Below are positions 1-11,286 of a DNA stretch of 64,000 nt, piece by piece. Under the pieces are notes generated by a model. The model saw only the letters and a list, made by a program, of their open reading frames with translations, was not told the DNA's origin and searched no databases. Positions within the stretch are counted from its first letter, which is position 1. The number at the start of each line of letters is the position of its first letter. Location of the stretch: the NCBI GenBank assembly GCA_964450305.1, contig CAYVFB010000004.1:1-64000 (forward strand), read 5' to 3'. Source of the stretch: JAAYJG01 sp964450305 (lineage in GTDB: Bacteria; Bacillota; Clostridia; DSM-8532). The translations under genes and the position numbers were made by a program.

Positions 1-1121
1 TATCTCATCCCAAACATTTTTTCCTTCAAATCCAGATAAAACAGGTAATCTTCAGGTTTCACATTCGGTGGGCAGCGGTGATCACAGAATGGTATGTAGC
101 CGCCCCGTTCCACCAGCGGAACCAGTGATTCCATGTAGGCCTTGATGGCATCCCTTCCGCCGCCCAGCTGGATTTTATCAAAACCACCCATAATCCGCAG
201 CTCTTTTCCATACTGGCTGAGAAGCTCGGCCGGATGTGCGCAGCCATTTACTTCAAAGGGGAAAAGGCAATTGATGCCGCCTTCCAGAAGGTATGGAAGA
301 ATGGGACGCACGTCGCCGTCACAATCGGTATACCACAGGTCTATGCCGTGAGCATGAAGCTTTTTGCTGATACGCTTGTATCGGGGCATGACGACTTCCT
401 TGAAAAAATCCACACGGACGATGGGGCCGTTTTTGAAGCAAATATCTTCCCAGCCGCAGGCATAATCAAAATTAAAATGGGGCAGTACCTGATCCAGAAA
501 ATCCTCTGCCAGCACACAGCAGGCTTCCACCATGTCCTCCACCATGTCCGGATAATCGAAGCATGCATAAGCCAGGCCTTCAAAGGTCAGCATGTCACGG
601 ATTTTTCCGATCATCGATCCGCAGTCCACACCCAGGGGGTAGTCTCTGTCGGGTGTATGTACCTTTTTCAGTTTTTCGACATCTACCTTCCGTGAAGGGT
701 CGTCTCTTCTGAAACGCTCTTCCTTGCATTTTTTCCAGTCCTCCGGTGTAACAACCGAGGATTTCAGGAAATGCGGAATAGTGTCATGGGCGTCTTTTGG
801 TATTTCTGCCAGCAAACCGTCATGATTCATGATGACTTTTGTCGTATTGGTTTCTCCGATAATCGTGTTTGGGAAGGGAGGAGACATCCAGATGTTTCCG
901 CTGAGGATATGAATTCTGTCAAAATTAAAAAAGAGATCGGCCTCCTGGTTGTTGCGGATGCCATTTTCCATAAAAATCGACCAGGTGGTAAAGTTTTCAT
1001 CCCAGTAGCCAAATTCCATGTTAAAACAGCGATCTATGGGCTTGTAGTGCATCTGGTTATTGAACCTCTCCCGATCGGTCATGGTACCCTTCCATTTGGA
1101 GCGAATCGGCTTTATATCCAT
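1..1121 (-). CDS. Uroporphyrinogen decarboxylase (URO-D) superfamily protein
   Basis: The minus strand is open for 373 codons from ATG at 1121 to the window edge; the last two bases read TA, so the stop is probably the very next base and the protein is essentially complete. The N-terminus (TDRERFNNQMHYKPIDR) and the later stretches CGWEDICFKNGP, DLWYTDCDGD and VNGCAHP fit the URO-D/MtaA-like TIM-barrel family. Clostridia carry many of these proteins, mostly uncharacterised or linked to corrinoid methyl transfer rather than haem synthesis. I chose ATG 1121 because AAGGA lies about 8 nt upstream; ATG 1130 and 1145 are in-frame alternatives. No corrinoid protein or methyltransferase is visible beside it, so the substrate is unknown. 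Its upstream region shares a 31-bp motif with an SLH gene 22 kb away. Confidence 0.85.
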   Translation of the reverse strand, partial: MDIKPIRSKWKGTMTDRERFNNQMHYKPIDRCFNMEFGYWDENFTTWSIFMENGIRNNQEADLFFNFDRIHILSGNIWMSPPFPNTIIGETNTTKVIMNHDGLLAEIPKDAHDTIPHFLKSSVVTPEDWKKCKEERFRRDDPSRKVDVEKLKKVHTPDRDYPLGVDCGSMIGKIRDMLTFEGLAYACFDYPDMVEDMVEACCVLAEDFLDQVLPHFNFDYACGWEDICFKNGPIVRVDFFKEVVMPRYKRISKKLHAHGIDLWYTDCDGDVRPILPYLLEGGINCLFPFEVNGCAHPAELLSQYGKELRIMGGFDKIQLGGGRDAIKAYMESLVPLVERGGYIPFCDHRCPPNVKPEDYLFYLDLKEKMFGMR

Positions 1122-1188
1122 TCCCATCATCCTTTGCTTATTCATTACGGCGAATTTACGGCATATCCGGTTTCTGTAATATGATATG

Positions 1189-1219
1189 ATTATATACGAA
1201 AAGTGAATAAAAATCATCC
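1189..1219 (-). promoter_or_regulatory. Putative promoter motif shared with the SLH gene at 22362-23597
   Basis: Read on the minus strand there is a perfect TATAAT (1194-1189), with ATGATT 17 bp upstream, about 70 bp before the URO-D start. The 31-bp block matches 23663-23693 at 26 of 31 positions, and that block lies in the same orientation and at a similar distance from another minus-strand gene. The match extends beyond the -10, which suggests a shared regulator or sigma factor; that is inference. Confidence 0.45.
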
Positions 1220-1351
1220 GAAATATTGATCCGTGGGGGGTTGTTTAAGTACAGGCTTAAAGAATTCAATCAACTGGAAATCCTGAAGAACCGGTACTGC
1301 GATGTGCCATGGTGACGGCTCTTGTAATATTTCCTGGTATGATATAGAATT

Positions 1352-1363
1352 TTGTATATACAA
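1352..1363. promoter_or_regulatory. Palindrome TTGTATATACAA before the STAND regulator
   Basis: This is a perfect 12-bp palindrome ending 18 bp before the start codon at 1382 and just ahead of the ribosome binding site AGGAGG. Its position suits an operator, perhaps autoregulatory. No second copy was seen nearby, so the assignment is tentative. Confidence 0.35.
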
Positions 1364-1381
1364 TCATAGGAGGTAGCTGTC

Positions 1382-3123
1382 ATGTCTTCCATTCCTCCTG
1401 TGAAGGAGCGTATTCTTGTCAGGGGACGCATAAACAAGCTTCTTGCAGGTATCTATGAGTATCCGCTGTTTATAGTAGCTGCGCCTATGGGATACGGCAA
1501 GACTACTGCCGTGCGCGAATTTCTCAGGTCCGGAAAAACAAAGAATATATGGGTATCCCTTGCTGCTTCGGATGGTTCCATGTCATTCTTCTGGGACAGG
1601 CTTACCAGACAGATTGAAATGGTCAATAAAAGCCTGGGCGAACAGCTGAAAAGCTTTGGATATCCCTCGGATGCCCCTCAAAAGGCAAAAGTCCTTGAAA
1701 TTCTCACTGAAATTGAATACAAAAAAGATACCATACTGGTCATCGATGATTTCCACCTTGCCTCCAGCCCTGAAAATATCAATCTGCTGAACACCATTGT
1801 CAGGGAACAGATACCCAACCTGCATATCGTATTGATCATGCGGGATATGAAAAACCTGCGGCTGGCAGAGCTGACGTCTCTTTGTACGACAATGACGCTT
1901 CACAGCTTGAAGTATGAGCGGGATGAGATCGAGCAGTACTTCAAATTTATGCATTATGCGCCCTCCCCTGAAGAGCTGGAAAAAGTAACCCGTTATAGCG
2001 GCGGTTGGATATCTATGATATACCTTTTGATCATAGGCTTGAAAAAAGGCATTCAGGCAGGTATCAGCAACACGATCGACGAACTGGTGGAAAACAATCT
2101 GTACAAGCCCTATGACGAAGGAACCAGGCAATTGCTTCAGAGGCTTGCGGTCATGGAGAGCTTCACCTCTGAGGAGGCATCCTTCGTACTGGAACAGCCG
2201 GACATTGAGCAATCTTTAAAAGAGCTCTACATGGAAAATGCCTTTATTGATTATGACGAAGCTGCCGGCATTTATAAAATACATCATATTCTATTGGATT
2301 TTCTGAGAAAAAAGCAATCCTATGAGAAACTAGACATCAGAGGGTTATACAGGCGCCTTGGGGAATGGTACCTGCTTAAACGCCGGTATCCCGACGCATA
2401 TAAATATTTGTATCGGGCGGGAGACACCGAGCATATCCTCATGCTGATGAACCAGGAAAGCAACATCACGGTGACCCTTGTGGAATTTGAAGGCTATCGG
2501 GAGATGTTTGAGAATGCGCCGAAGGAATTGCTTTTCGCATACCCTGTCGCATACCTGCAATATATATGCCTTCAAATTATGAATTTTGATGTGGAAACTG
2601 CTAAAACCGGGCTGCAGCAGCTCAAGATGTTTCAGAAGGCCTGGCTGGACATGAAAGGCATCGATCCGGAATATAAAAACCGGATACTTGCGGAAATTCA
2701 GATATTGCTGATATTTGCCGCATTCAATGACATTCATGCGATGATTGAGTGCTGCAACAAAGCGAAGCAGCTGCTGAAAGGAAAAAACTCCATTATTATC
2801 AGGAGAGACGGCGAAGCTACCTTTGGATCCCCCCATTTTGTCTACGCTTATTATAAAGAGCCCGGAAAACTGCGTGAGTTGATTCGTACCATGCAGGAAG
2901 GATTTCCTGTATTTCCGGAGGTTTCGGATGGTTGCGGAATGGGCTTTGATTCCGTCACTCTGGCGGAATATGCCCTGGAAACCGGTGACTTGCGGGAAGC
3001 CGAGCTGAATGGGTTTAAGGCTATATACAAAGCCCAGCTGATGAACCAGACGAGCATGCTGATTTGTGCAAAGTTCACGCTCATCAGATTGTATATTTTG
3101 CAGGGCAAAATACAGGAGGCTAT
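1382..3123 (+). CDS. MalT/LuxR-type STAND ATPase transcriptional regulator, cut by a gap
   Basis: ATG 1382 follows AGGAGGTAGCTGTC. The N-terminus is a STAND/NB-ARC ATPase: Walker A APMGYGKTT at residues 34-42 and Walker B ILVIDD near 118-123, followed by the winged-helix and TPR-like helical region typical of MalT-like activators. These proteins bind an inducer through the helical repeats and activate transcription through a C-terminal LuxR helix-turn-helix. That HTH is not visible: coding is open for 580 codons, then runs into the 100-N gap, and only eight codons (KSPKYTIY) plus a stop follow it in the same nominal frame. Family members are usually 800-900 aa, so the missing third probably lies in the gap, whose true size is unknown. 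A target could be the surface locus downstream, but nothing shows it. Confidence 0.85.
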
Positions 3124-3223
3124 NNNNNNNNNNNNNNNNNNNNNNNNNNNNNNNNNNNNNNNNNNNNNNNNNNNNNNNNNNNNNNNNNNNNNNNNNNNNN
3201 NNNNNNNNNNNNNNNNNNNNNNN
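3124..3223. other. Assembly gap (100 N)
   Basis: Exactly 100 N, the usual placeholder for a scaffold gap of unknown length. It hides the C-terminus of the STAND regulator and possibly more. The 160 bases after it show no recognisable gene before 3384. Confidence 0.98.
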
Positions 3224-3383
3224 AAATCTCCAAAATACACTATATACTGACACTGGTTTCTTATTGCCTGAAACAGGAGAATTGTCTGTAAGGGTGTTTA
3301 TTTGAAAATGCATAATAAGAGGCGATTGTATATTTGAGTCAAATGGAACCGTCCCAGTGACTCATATGGTAAGGGGTGATTGC

Positions 3384-3674
3384 ATGAGTAAAATCCTTAA
3401 GGCGACTGCGAATGATGATTATACGCTTCTGGTGGAATTCGAGGGGAACAACAAAATACTGTTTGACATGAAAGAGCTCATTCAAACCATGCCTTATTAC
3501 AGTCTGAACGATCTTGAACGCTTCAGGGATTTTGTTCTGGAGGGAGACGCGATCCGCTGGAAGGATGTAGGTGTTGTTGAGCTTGGCATGCGTCCTGTGC
3601 GGCTGACGGTGGACGACATTCTGTTTACCATACGGGAATTGCAGCCATCAGGCAGGAGCAGGAAATGTTTTTAA
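3384..3674 (+). CDS. DUF2442 domain protein
   Basis: This 96-aa protein starts at ATG 3384 behind AAGGGGTGA; an in-frame upstream start at 3357 lacks a good ribosome binding site. The pattern of N-terminal strands, LFDMKELI and the late VRLTVDDIL fits DUF2442. That family often sits beside a DUF4160 gene and has been proposed as the antitoxin-like half of such pairs. No DUF4160 partner is visible; it could lie in the gap upstream. The stop codon TAA is the first part of a TAATG that opens the tandem repeat array, so the gene's 3' end is fused to the repeats. Confidence 0.7.
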   Translation: MSKILKATANDDYTLLVEFEGNNKILFDMKELIQTMPYYSLNDLERFRDFVLEGDAIRWKDVGVVELGMRPVRLTVDDILFTIRELQPSGRSRKCF

Positions 3675-3895
3675 TGAATATACCGCAAAGTAAATGGGTT
3701 GTGACACACCGTCTGCGGCACGGCAGGGAATTTTTAATGAATATACCGCAAAAGAAACCGGGTTGTGACACGCCGTCTGCGGCACGGCAGGGAATTTTTA
3801 ATGAATATATCGCAAAAGGAAATGGGTTATGACGCAACGTCGCGGTAAAACAGGAAATGTTTGTAATAGATGTACCGCCGGCTGACGGCGGCGGA
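3663..3895. repeat. Degenerating 63-65 bp tandem repeat, four copies
   Basis: The anchor AATGAATATA or its variants recurs at 3673, 3736, 3800 and 3865, giving periods of 63, 64 and 65 bp. Copies 1 and 2 are nearly identical and include GGTTGTGACAC and CCGTCTGCGGCACGG; copy 3 is diverged and copy 4 is partial, running into the start region of the giant surface gene. The array fills the whole space between the DUF2442 stop and the next gene's ribosome binding site, so it must form that gene's 5' leader or promoter region. Confidence 0.85.
3674..3832 (+). CDS. Possible 52-aa repeat peptide encoded by the tandem array
   Basis: An ATG overlapping the DUF2442 stop (TAATG) opens a 52-codon frame. 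The first two 21-aa units both begin MNIPQ and are read in register because the first repeat period is 63 bp. The third unit is out of register (NEYIAKGNGL) because the next period is 64 bp. An AGGAG lies about 13 nt upstream, which is too far to be convincing. The peptide resembles no family I know. It may be translated by coupling or may be a by-product of the repeat. Confidence 0.2.
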   Translation: MNIPQSKWVVTHRLRHGREFLMNIPQKKPGCDTPSAARQGIFNEYIAKGNGL

Positions 3896-3911
3896 ATGGG
3901 GGTTGTATGTT

Positions 3912-6900
3912 ATGAAACAGAAAAGAGCGCTCAGTGTTTTGCTGTTGATTTCCGTACTTATTCTGCAAATACCTGTCATGCCCGTATGGGCGGCCGATGA
4001 AATAATTTATGAAAGGGAATATCTGGAGCAAGCGCTGTTCAACGCTGCGATGAAGGCTGAACCCGGTTATTTCATTGAAGATACCGGGAATTCTATCTTC
4101 AATGTCATCGAAAGGTTCACAAAGGTGCATGGCGGGGCCGGCATACCGGCGGCCTTGAGCTTTGACACCACCGTTTCGGGTTTTTCGTATAACGCATGGT
4201 ATACCCTTCTCTTCGACACAAAGGAAAGCATGCTGGCCCGGAAGGGAGACATTGCCGCAGCTTACTCGGCCAATCTGACCAATAACAGCCATATCGATAT
4301 CCTGCATCATCTTTTTGAAACAAGGCTATCCTACCCCTACATCATTCTAGGCTCCGCACCCTATTCCCATCAGTCCTTCGGAAAAGCGCTTCACACCTAT
4401 GGGCTGGATTCGGACAGCACCTCAACTGTCATGATGACCGACAATTACGAGTTCGAACCTGTGGGGACGGGCTTTGAAGCACAGGGGCTGAACCTGCATT
4501 TGATTGGTGCGGGCTGCCCGGACGGCGAAACAAGTATTTCCGCCATGGCAGTCATGCTCGCGGATGTGCAGGGCCCGGCTGTCAGGGATATATACACCAC
4601 AAGGGACGCCAATCCTGCTTCAAGTGTGTTCACGCAATTTCACGCGGGAGAGGACATCTATATCCATCTGAAGTTCGACGAGCCTCTCCGCTTTGCGGAA
4701 GATGCCGTCACAGACCCCGTAAAAGCCATGAAGCTGAATGTCACCCTGAAACGCATCACCAACCAGGCGGAAATTGGCGGGATCTACGCGGTGGCGGATC
4801 TGGCAAGCCTCAAAAATGACACCCTTACCTTTAAATACCGCGTACCTTCAAATTTCACCATTAACAGTGCAGAGGAGCCCACCAATTTTTATCTGGATAA
4901 AGTGGATTACAGCAATCAGCCCACATGGATCAGATCAGAACCTGCGTTTAACCTGAAGCTTTTATACAGGAAGCCTAGTGATATGGATCCGACGGTTATC
5001 CCTTTGCCAGACAAGGCTATAGAGGACGATATGGACAAAGCCTCGTCCCTGGTAGTGGATCTGGCGGGAAACGGGATAGATCAGGTAAAATCCAGAACCA
5101 GCTTTAACTCCAATTGTTATATGGACAATAAAGCCCCATCCGTTAATACCGTGACGGTCGAACGAATTCTGAAAAATTCCCGCAACACTGCCGACAGGGG
5201 CGACACCTTTACAGCTGAGGGCGATAAGAACGGTTTCTGGGTTCAATTTGATGAAGAAATGGTATTGAAAAACGGAAACGACTACATCCAGATCACCGAC
5301 GCCATCGTTGGAAAGCTCAGTGTTCAGTTGAACATCAAGGACTCCGCGGAAAACACTGTAGTGGTGCCGGGTTTAAAAACCGACCCCGACGACAGGAAAA
5401 AGTTCTATTTCGAATATACCATTCAGGCCGGTGATGAGCCTTTGGTTTACCCTGCCGCAGGGGATCAGGCCATTGGCGTCAACAGGATTTATTCCACCGA
5501 CCCGGCATTTGTTCTGGCCGACAGCCGGGGGAACCCATACAATGAAAACACGGAATTCATCAACAAGGGAACTGACCGCATCATGCCTGAGCAAGAGCTG
5601 TGGCTCGATATTACCGCACCCACGGTGGCTGCGGGTGAAGCTGTTGCGCAAAACGGGGGCAGCTATACCCCTCTGTCCCATCCGGGCGGCGCCAGCTCCG
5701 GTGAGTTTTATTTCCCTCTGATCATTTCCGATGTCACAGGGCCCGGCGGTGACGAATATGTCAGCGGAACAAACGGGCTGAAGGGTGTGTTCAGATGGGA
5801 AAACGAAGTGAACAACCCGAACCGGGCCACCTATCAGTTTAAATACTGCATCGGCGGAATAGCCGTTCCGGCAGACGACTATTACAAAACAGCGACCACA
5901 TGGGAGGATATTCCCATACCCCAGATCGACGGCGGCGAGGGAAATGTGATCCACATAAGATTTGACAGCGGTATGGATTACAGCCTGCTTGACACCGAGC
6001 TTGTCGTCAAGCCTGTGGATCATGCGGGGAATACAGATACGGTCAGGTTCCCGCTGGATTATGTCTACGATAATATAGGGCCCAGGATGAAGCTGGAGGG
6101 CTATTCCAATTCCTTTGACAGTGCTGCTCAGGAAGGAGAAATCACTGCGGAAATCAGCATCAGGGATATCAAAGAGATGGCCGGTTCCGTATGGCTCCAG
6201 TGGGTGAATGACGGCGTCACACCCATAGAGGACGGGTGGACCGACATAACGGGTGACAACACAGGGAATGCGAAAAGCAAGAGCTTCAGCATCGTATTGG
6301 ACAATCTGCCTCCGGATGTTCATCATCGCTATGACCTGTATATAAAATCAGAAAATGATGATGGCAGCGTTACGGTCGAATCCTTTGATTTCGATTATGA
6401 CCTTACAAAACCAAAGTATAAGCTTGAGTTCGTTACAAACCCGGAGGACGTCCTGGAAAAGCACAGCGTCATATTCAGGGAGCCTGACGGCGGGGAAGCG
6501 CCGGGTGCTCCTGTCGGTGTCACCGCAATTACCATGATAAAACGTGAAGGCGCCGGGAACGAATACTGGGTGAAGAATGGTTTCATGCCGACCAATGCCC
6601 AATTCGGCAATCCTCCTGACATCGAGGATATTTTCGGGATTCCCGATGAAAATGCCATAATAGCTGCTTCTACCGGAGCTGATGATGCTGCAATCCAACC
6701 ATCCGATTATTTTGCCTATTGGAGACGGTGTACCGTCACCGAGGATGTTTATCATTCAATCGTAATAGACCAGTTGGAGGATCTTGGAGAGTGGATAGGT
6801 GATATCGACAATGTGGGCTCAACGCAGAGGGAATTGTCCGGGCTGTTCAACAACAGCTATGCTCCGGTGAATGTCAGGTTCATTGCGGCTGATAAAGAAC

Positions 6901-8953
6901 AGCTGCAGCTTATAACCAATGAACTTGACGCTGATGACATCCAGTTGATCATCCCCAACACCGCGAATGTTGTTGAAATGAACCAATCCTTCAATTTCAT
7001 CTGCGAGACAGGCTATGAAGTTGTCCATGACATCACCATCACCCCCATGACCGACGATGGAATGCCCGAAAGCCATGATCGCCTGACCATGGGCATCAAC
7101 CATGAATATGCGCCGGCGGGCCTTGTCAACAATGAGCCCCAGGTGCTCCGCAGCCTTGACGGCATCAATTTCAAGGTGGAAATCGACAATGTTAAAGCGG
7201 CCGGCTACGGGATCGCCGATGTTGATTTTGAAAGTGAAAAAACCTTTTTTGAACTACTCTATGATCCCCCATTTGGTGGCGACCCTGTAAGCGTATACAA
7301 GGCTCCGCTTAAGGCTGCCGCAAGCCAGGTGGTGCAAATACCGGCGGGCGCAGCCAACTATTCGGGGCATTACCATCCGCAGGTGTTCATTGACCGCAAG
7401 TCGTTCCCCGGGGAATCCGTTTATGGTTATGACGACTACGGCTCACTGGACGTCAATGCCCTGTCTGCAAACGGTTATACGGGCATCTGTGTTGACAGGG
7501 AGACCATCGATTCATTTGGCGTAAAAACGATAGAAAGCGAAATTGATTTTGGTGGAGTTCCTGTCCCTGTCAAAACTGAATTCCAGCTTTCCCCCGGAGT
7601 GAGGCCATATGAAATATTCCTAAGCACGACGGTTGATACCAACGTCCTTCTGGAAGCGGATTACGCGCCTATCTTCCTCTGGCATGAAAGCTCCGTGATG
7701 GGAACGAATGATAAAGCGCATTATACCCATGCTTATGTAAAGGTATGGAATAAAGACAACCCTGCCGGTTCCAGCGGCTGGAGGGAGCTGGTTTATGAAG
7801 ATTTAGCCGATGATACAGGCGAATATATATTCTCTTCTGATGAGCTGATAGCGCTTGCCGGGGCGGGCGGCGGAGACTTATGCTATCAATTCATGGCCTC
7901 ATCTGCCGACAAGAAAATGACGGTGGACGGATCAGGCAATTTAGTGACCGAATATATACCCTATACCACCCCGGTGCAAATTCTGACTGTGAGGACCTGC
8001 GGAGAAAGCCCTGCTTTTGATATGACTTTTACACCTGACCCTGATACCGGAAACGTCATAACGGCAGTTGGCGAGCTGGCAAGCATCCACAGCGCCCCCG
8101 AAGTGCTGAAGCTTATTTACGCAAAGCAGGGCGACGCACCGGTGGGATTCACACAGGGCAGCGAACCGGTTATCGGCGAAAGTGGCACATATCACTTTGC
8201 GGCATACGACAAATACCACAATGATGCCGTTGTTTCACAGACGCTGGAAATAGACAAAACGGCTCCTGTTCTGGATGTTGACAACAACTCCTCCGGCAAC
8301 AGGTTTGTCTTTACGGGTGAAATCACCGATGAAAACGCAGGAGGCCTGGTCATCAGCTTTGACGACGATTACAACAGCCTGCTGGGCTTTGATACGGTCG
8401 GTGGAGCGGATGTAGAGTTCAGAGTACCTGAGGCGGACGGTGGAAGCGACGGCATATGGCGTGCGACCATGACCAATGATAGCGGAATCTACAGGACAGT
8501 TACCGAGGCGGCGGCAGGCAAAAAGACCATCACGGTGGAGGGTGTGTTCAAATATGACTCATCCGCCGGAAACGGCGCCACGATACCCCGAACCGTTACC
8601 CTGTATGCCGTGGACACGGCCGGGAACCGTTCGGCAGAGCAAAGCTTTCCCATATCTGCCGCGAACACACAACCGGCCTATGCTTCGGGAGCATATCATA
8701 CGAACGATGGATTCAAGGCCACCTTCACGGCTCCGGTCATCCTGACAGATCCGGCGGAAAGCGCTTCCACCCCTGTCTATGAGCCGGAGAAGAAGCATGT
8801 GCCCATTTATGAAAACGATAATTATACGATCCAATACACCGATATCTTTGGTGCGAATTATTCGGAGAACATCATGGTCAGCGCTTATGAAAGCTTCTAT
8901 GACGTGGGAATTGCAATATCCGAAACAGGCCCCACAAACCAGGATGTGACAGT
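3912..8953 (+). CDS. Giant secreted surface protein with Ig-like repeats, 5' part up to the gap
   Basis: The start is ATG 3912 (MKQKRALSVLLL) after a G-rich stretch; the upstream in-frame extension to 3870 comes from the repeat array and would mask the signal peptide. A signal peptide ends near VMPVWA-ADE. About 1,680 codons are open before the gap. After a roughly 200-aa N-terminal region there are repeated beta-sandwich modules separated by linkers of the DxTxP type: DNKAPSV, DITAPTV, DNIGPRM, DLTKPKY, DKTAPVL. This is typical of bacterial Ig-like surface stalks. No SLH or LPXTG anchor lies in this half. The gene is read across the gap into 9054-11275, so this is the first two thirds of one protein of more than 2,400 aa. 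It is the first gene of a probable surface operon with the SLH protein and the subtilase downstream. Confidence 0.85.
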
Positions 8954-9053
8954 NNNNNNNNNNNNNNNNNNNNNNNNNNNNNNNNNNNNNNNNNNNNNNN
9001 NNNNNNNNNNNNNNNNNNNNNNNNNNNNNNNNNNNNNNNNNNNNNNNNNNNNN
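8954..9053. other. Assembly gap (100 N) inside the giant surface gene
   Basis: Exactly 100 N. The frame that is open before the gap stops at 9101 if the gap is taken at face value, while another frame is open from the first base after the gap and carries the same domain type. The true gap length is therefore not 100 in register, and a collapsed repeat is a likely reason for the break. Confidence 0.98.
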
Positions 9054-11275
9054 CCGCCGGCAATCCGGGCCCTCAGCTTACAGCAGGCCTTAGCAGCCTG
9101 AGCCCTCCTGTGACCATCGTGGAAAAAACCCTGCAGGATTCCGATGCAACCCCGCCGGATTACGAAGTGGACGTATACAAAACCTTGTCCGGTAGCTTTG
9201 TAAGGATTGCGGAATATACCAGCACAGAATACGAAGCAGCAGCCCCTGGCGACCCCTTCAGTGCCCCGGCATATATCACCAGGGCCATGAAACTGGATTT
9301 TACCATAAAGGACATCAACCAGACCAGGATGCTGCTTTTCAACGGAATCAAGACTGAAGCAGAGCTTGCAGGCGTCAGCTATGGCAGCGCCGGGGAAACC
9401 GTCGCAGGCATAACCCCGGGCGGAAACTCAGTTTATATCAGTGGAAACGCTTCCTTCACAATCGTTTTTATAGATGCCAAAAACAATAAGACGCTTGTAC
9501 CGGTGGTCATTACGCAGATCGACAATGTACCTCCCACCGGCGTCATTCAATATGTGCCCGAAGGGTTCTATTCAATAAGGGCATATGTTATCCCGCAGGA
9601 TAATATGCCAGGACCTGTCACCATGCGCACCACAGCAGGAGTGGTGTGGGATGGTTCCTACAACTGGAGCATCAATACGGAATCCGGGCCTGTGACGGGA
9701 ACCGGGGCGCATTACCACGAGTTTGACTTCAATGACAGCTTCACCTTCACTTTTGAGGACGGAGCAGGCAATGTGGGAACCGCCACAGCGGAGGTGAGTA
9801 ATCTGGACAAAACCAAACCGGAGGTAACCAAAGTCACATGGTCTCCGTGCCTGATAGGCGGTGACACGGATGGCGACGGCCAGGCCGACGCCGATAGCAG
9901 CCGGCCCCCCGCGCAACCCGTCAATTCAGACATAACAGCTATCGTTACCTTCGGTAAAAATGTAAGAACCGTTACGGCGGCGCTGATCGATGAAGACGGA
10001 AACCTTCTTCATGGGTACGTTCCGGAGGATTACTTCAACCTGAGCCATGGAGCGGCCGACGCCATTGTCGTCTTCAAACAGGGAGCCCGATTAAGGCTGA
10101 ATTTTGCCGCTTTGAACGGCGTGGCCAACGTATATGTGCTGGAGGCCAATGATGTTATCGACAAACAGGCACCGGTCATCACCATTGCAAGCGATGAGCC
10201 TGCAAGCGGCGCTGTTAAATCCGTAAGGCTCACCTTCAGCTCCAACGAACCGGCCTACTATATGGGCAGCGGAGCGGAGCTTCAATTGAATGAGGAAAAC
10301 GGCAAATACGAATACAGCCTGGACTTGCCGGAAAACGGCACGCATCGCTACAGCTTTGTGGATATGGCCGGAAATATCGTTGAGGTACAATATGCTGCTT
10401 CCAGAATAGACAATACCGCTCCTGTGATCACGGTTACCGGCATACCCGAAACAAAGGCTCAGGTGCAGGACTGGAACAGTGATCCCGCAAATGCCGGCAA
10501 TCAGAAAACCCATACTTCTACAAAAGAACCCATCACTTTCCAGGTCTCCGCAAACGAGACGGGCAAGCTTACCTTCAGCGGAGAGACGCTGGATATTCAG
10601 GCAGGCGTTCCTGTAACCTTATCGGCGAGTTCCAACGGGTATTATGGGATCAGCGCCGAGGATGAGGCTGGTAATACAGCCTATGAAAGCTTCCTTATCG
10701 ATTGCATCGATACCTCGCCGCCGGTTGTCATCTTTGAAAGGAGCGTCATGAAGGTAAAACAGGAGACGCCGCTGGCCGAATTTGAGGCCGCCGCACTGCA
10801 GGACGCGATTGTCAGCGACAATTACGACGCGGACATGACGGGCAGGTACTCTCTTGCCGGTTCGCTGGCCCAGCAGCAGCTCAATACTCCCGGCGCATAC
10901 CGTATCACATATACAGCGGCCGATTCGGCAGGGAATACAAAAACGGTGGAGCGTACCGTATATGTGTATGACAAAACCCAGCCCACCATGCTGATTAACA
11001 GCATCAAGGCCGATGATGGAGGCACCCTGTTTTTAACCACGGATGTAATCGAGGTGGCAGTGGAGCTGCCGGATGCGGGAAACGGCACAGAACCCTTTAA
11101 GCTGTATTATGCCGCAGGCCTGAAAACCGCAGGCCAGATGAAGACCGCCGGGAAGCTTCTGATGGTATCCGGCGGGCAGGCAGCCTTCACCGCACCCGGG
11201 GAAGGGTTCTATACCCTTTACCTGGTGACCCAAAGCAGAAAGACCTTTATCACACATCTATACGTTCAGAAATAG
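9054..11275 (+). CDS. Giant Ig-like surface protein, 3' part after the gap
   Basis: The frame is open from the gap edge (AGNPGPQLTAGL) to TAG 11275, about 740 aa. A GTG at 9110 is not a real start: no ribosome binding site precedes it and the open frame extends back to the gap. Further Ig-like modules follow with linkers DKTKPEV, DKQAPVI, DNTAPVI, DTSPPVV and DKTQPTM. The module after DTSPPVV resembles the DUF5011/HYR-like type (NTPGAYRITYTAADSAGN). An acidic DTDGDGQADADS stretch near 9858-9900 looks like a calcium-binding thrombospondin-type-3 or EF-hand-like loop. The C-terminus (THLYVQK) has no sorting signal, so the protein is probably released or held by a partner such as the SLH protein, whose gene starts 11 bp later. 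Confidence 0.85.
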
Positions 11276-11286
11276 GGGGTGTCAGG

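Noticed and set aside
5373..6326. 317-codon minus-strand frame opposite the giant surface gene
   Set aside because: It is an antisense shadow of a clearly coding plus-strand frame, with no ribosome binding site and no domain.
9110..9112. GTG start of a separate gene after the gap
   Set aside because: No ribosome binding site, and the frame is open back to the gap with the same domain type.
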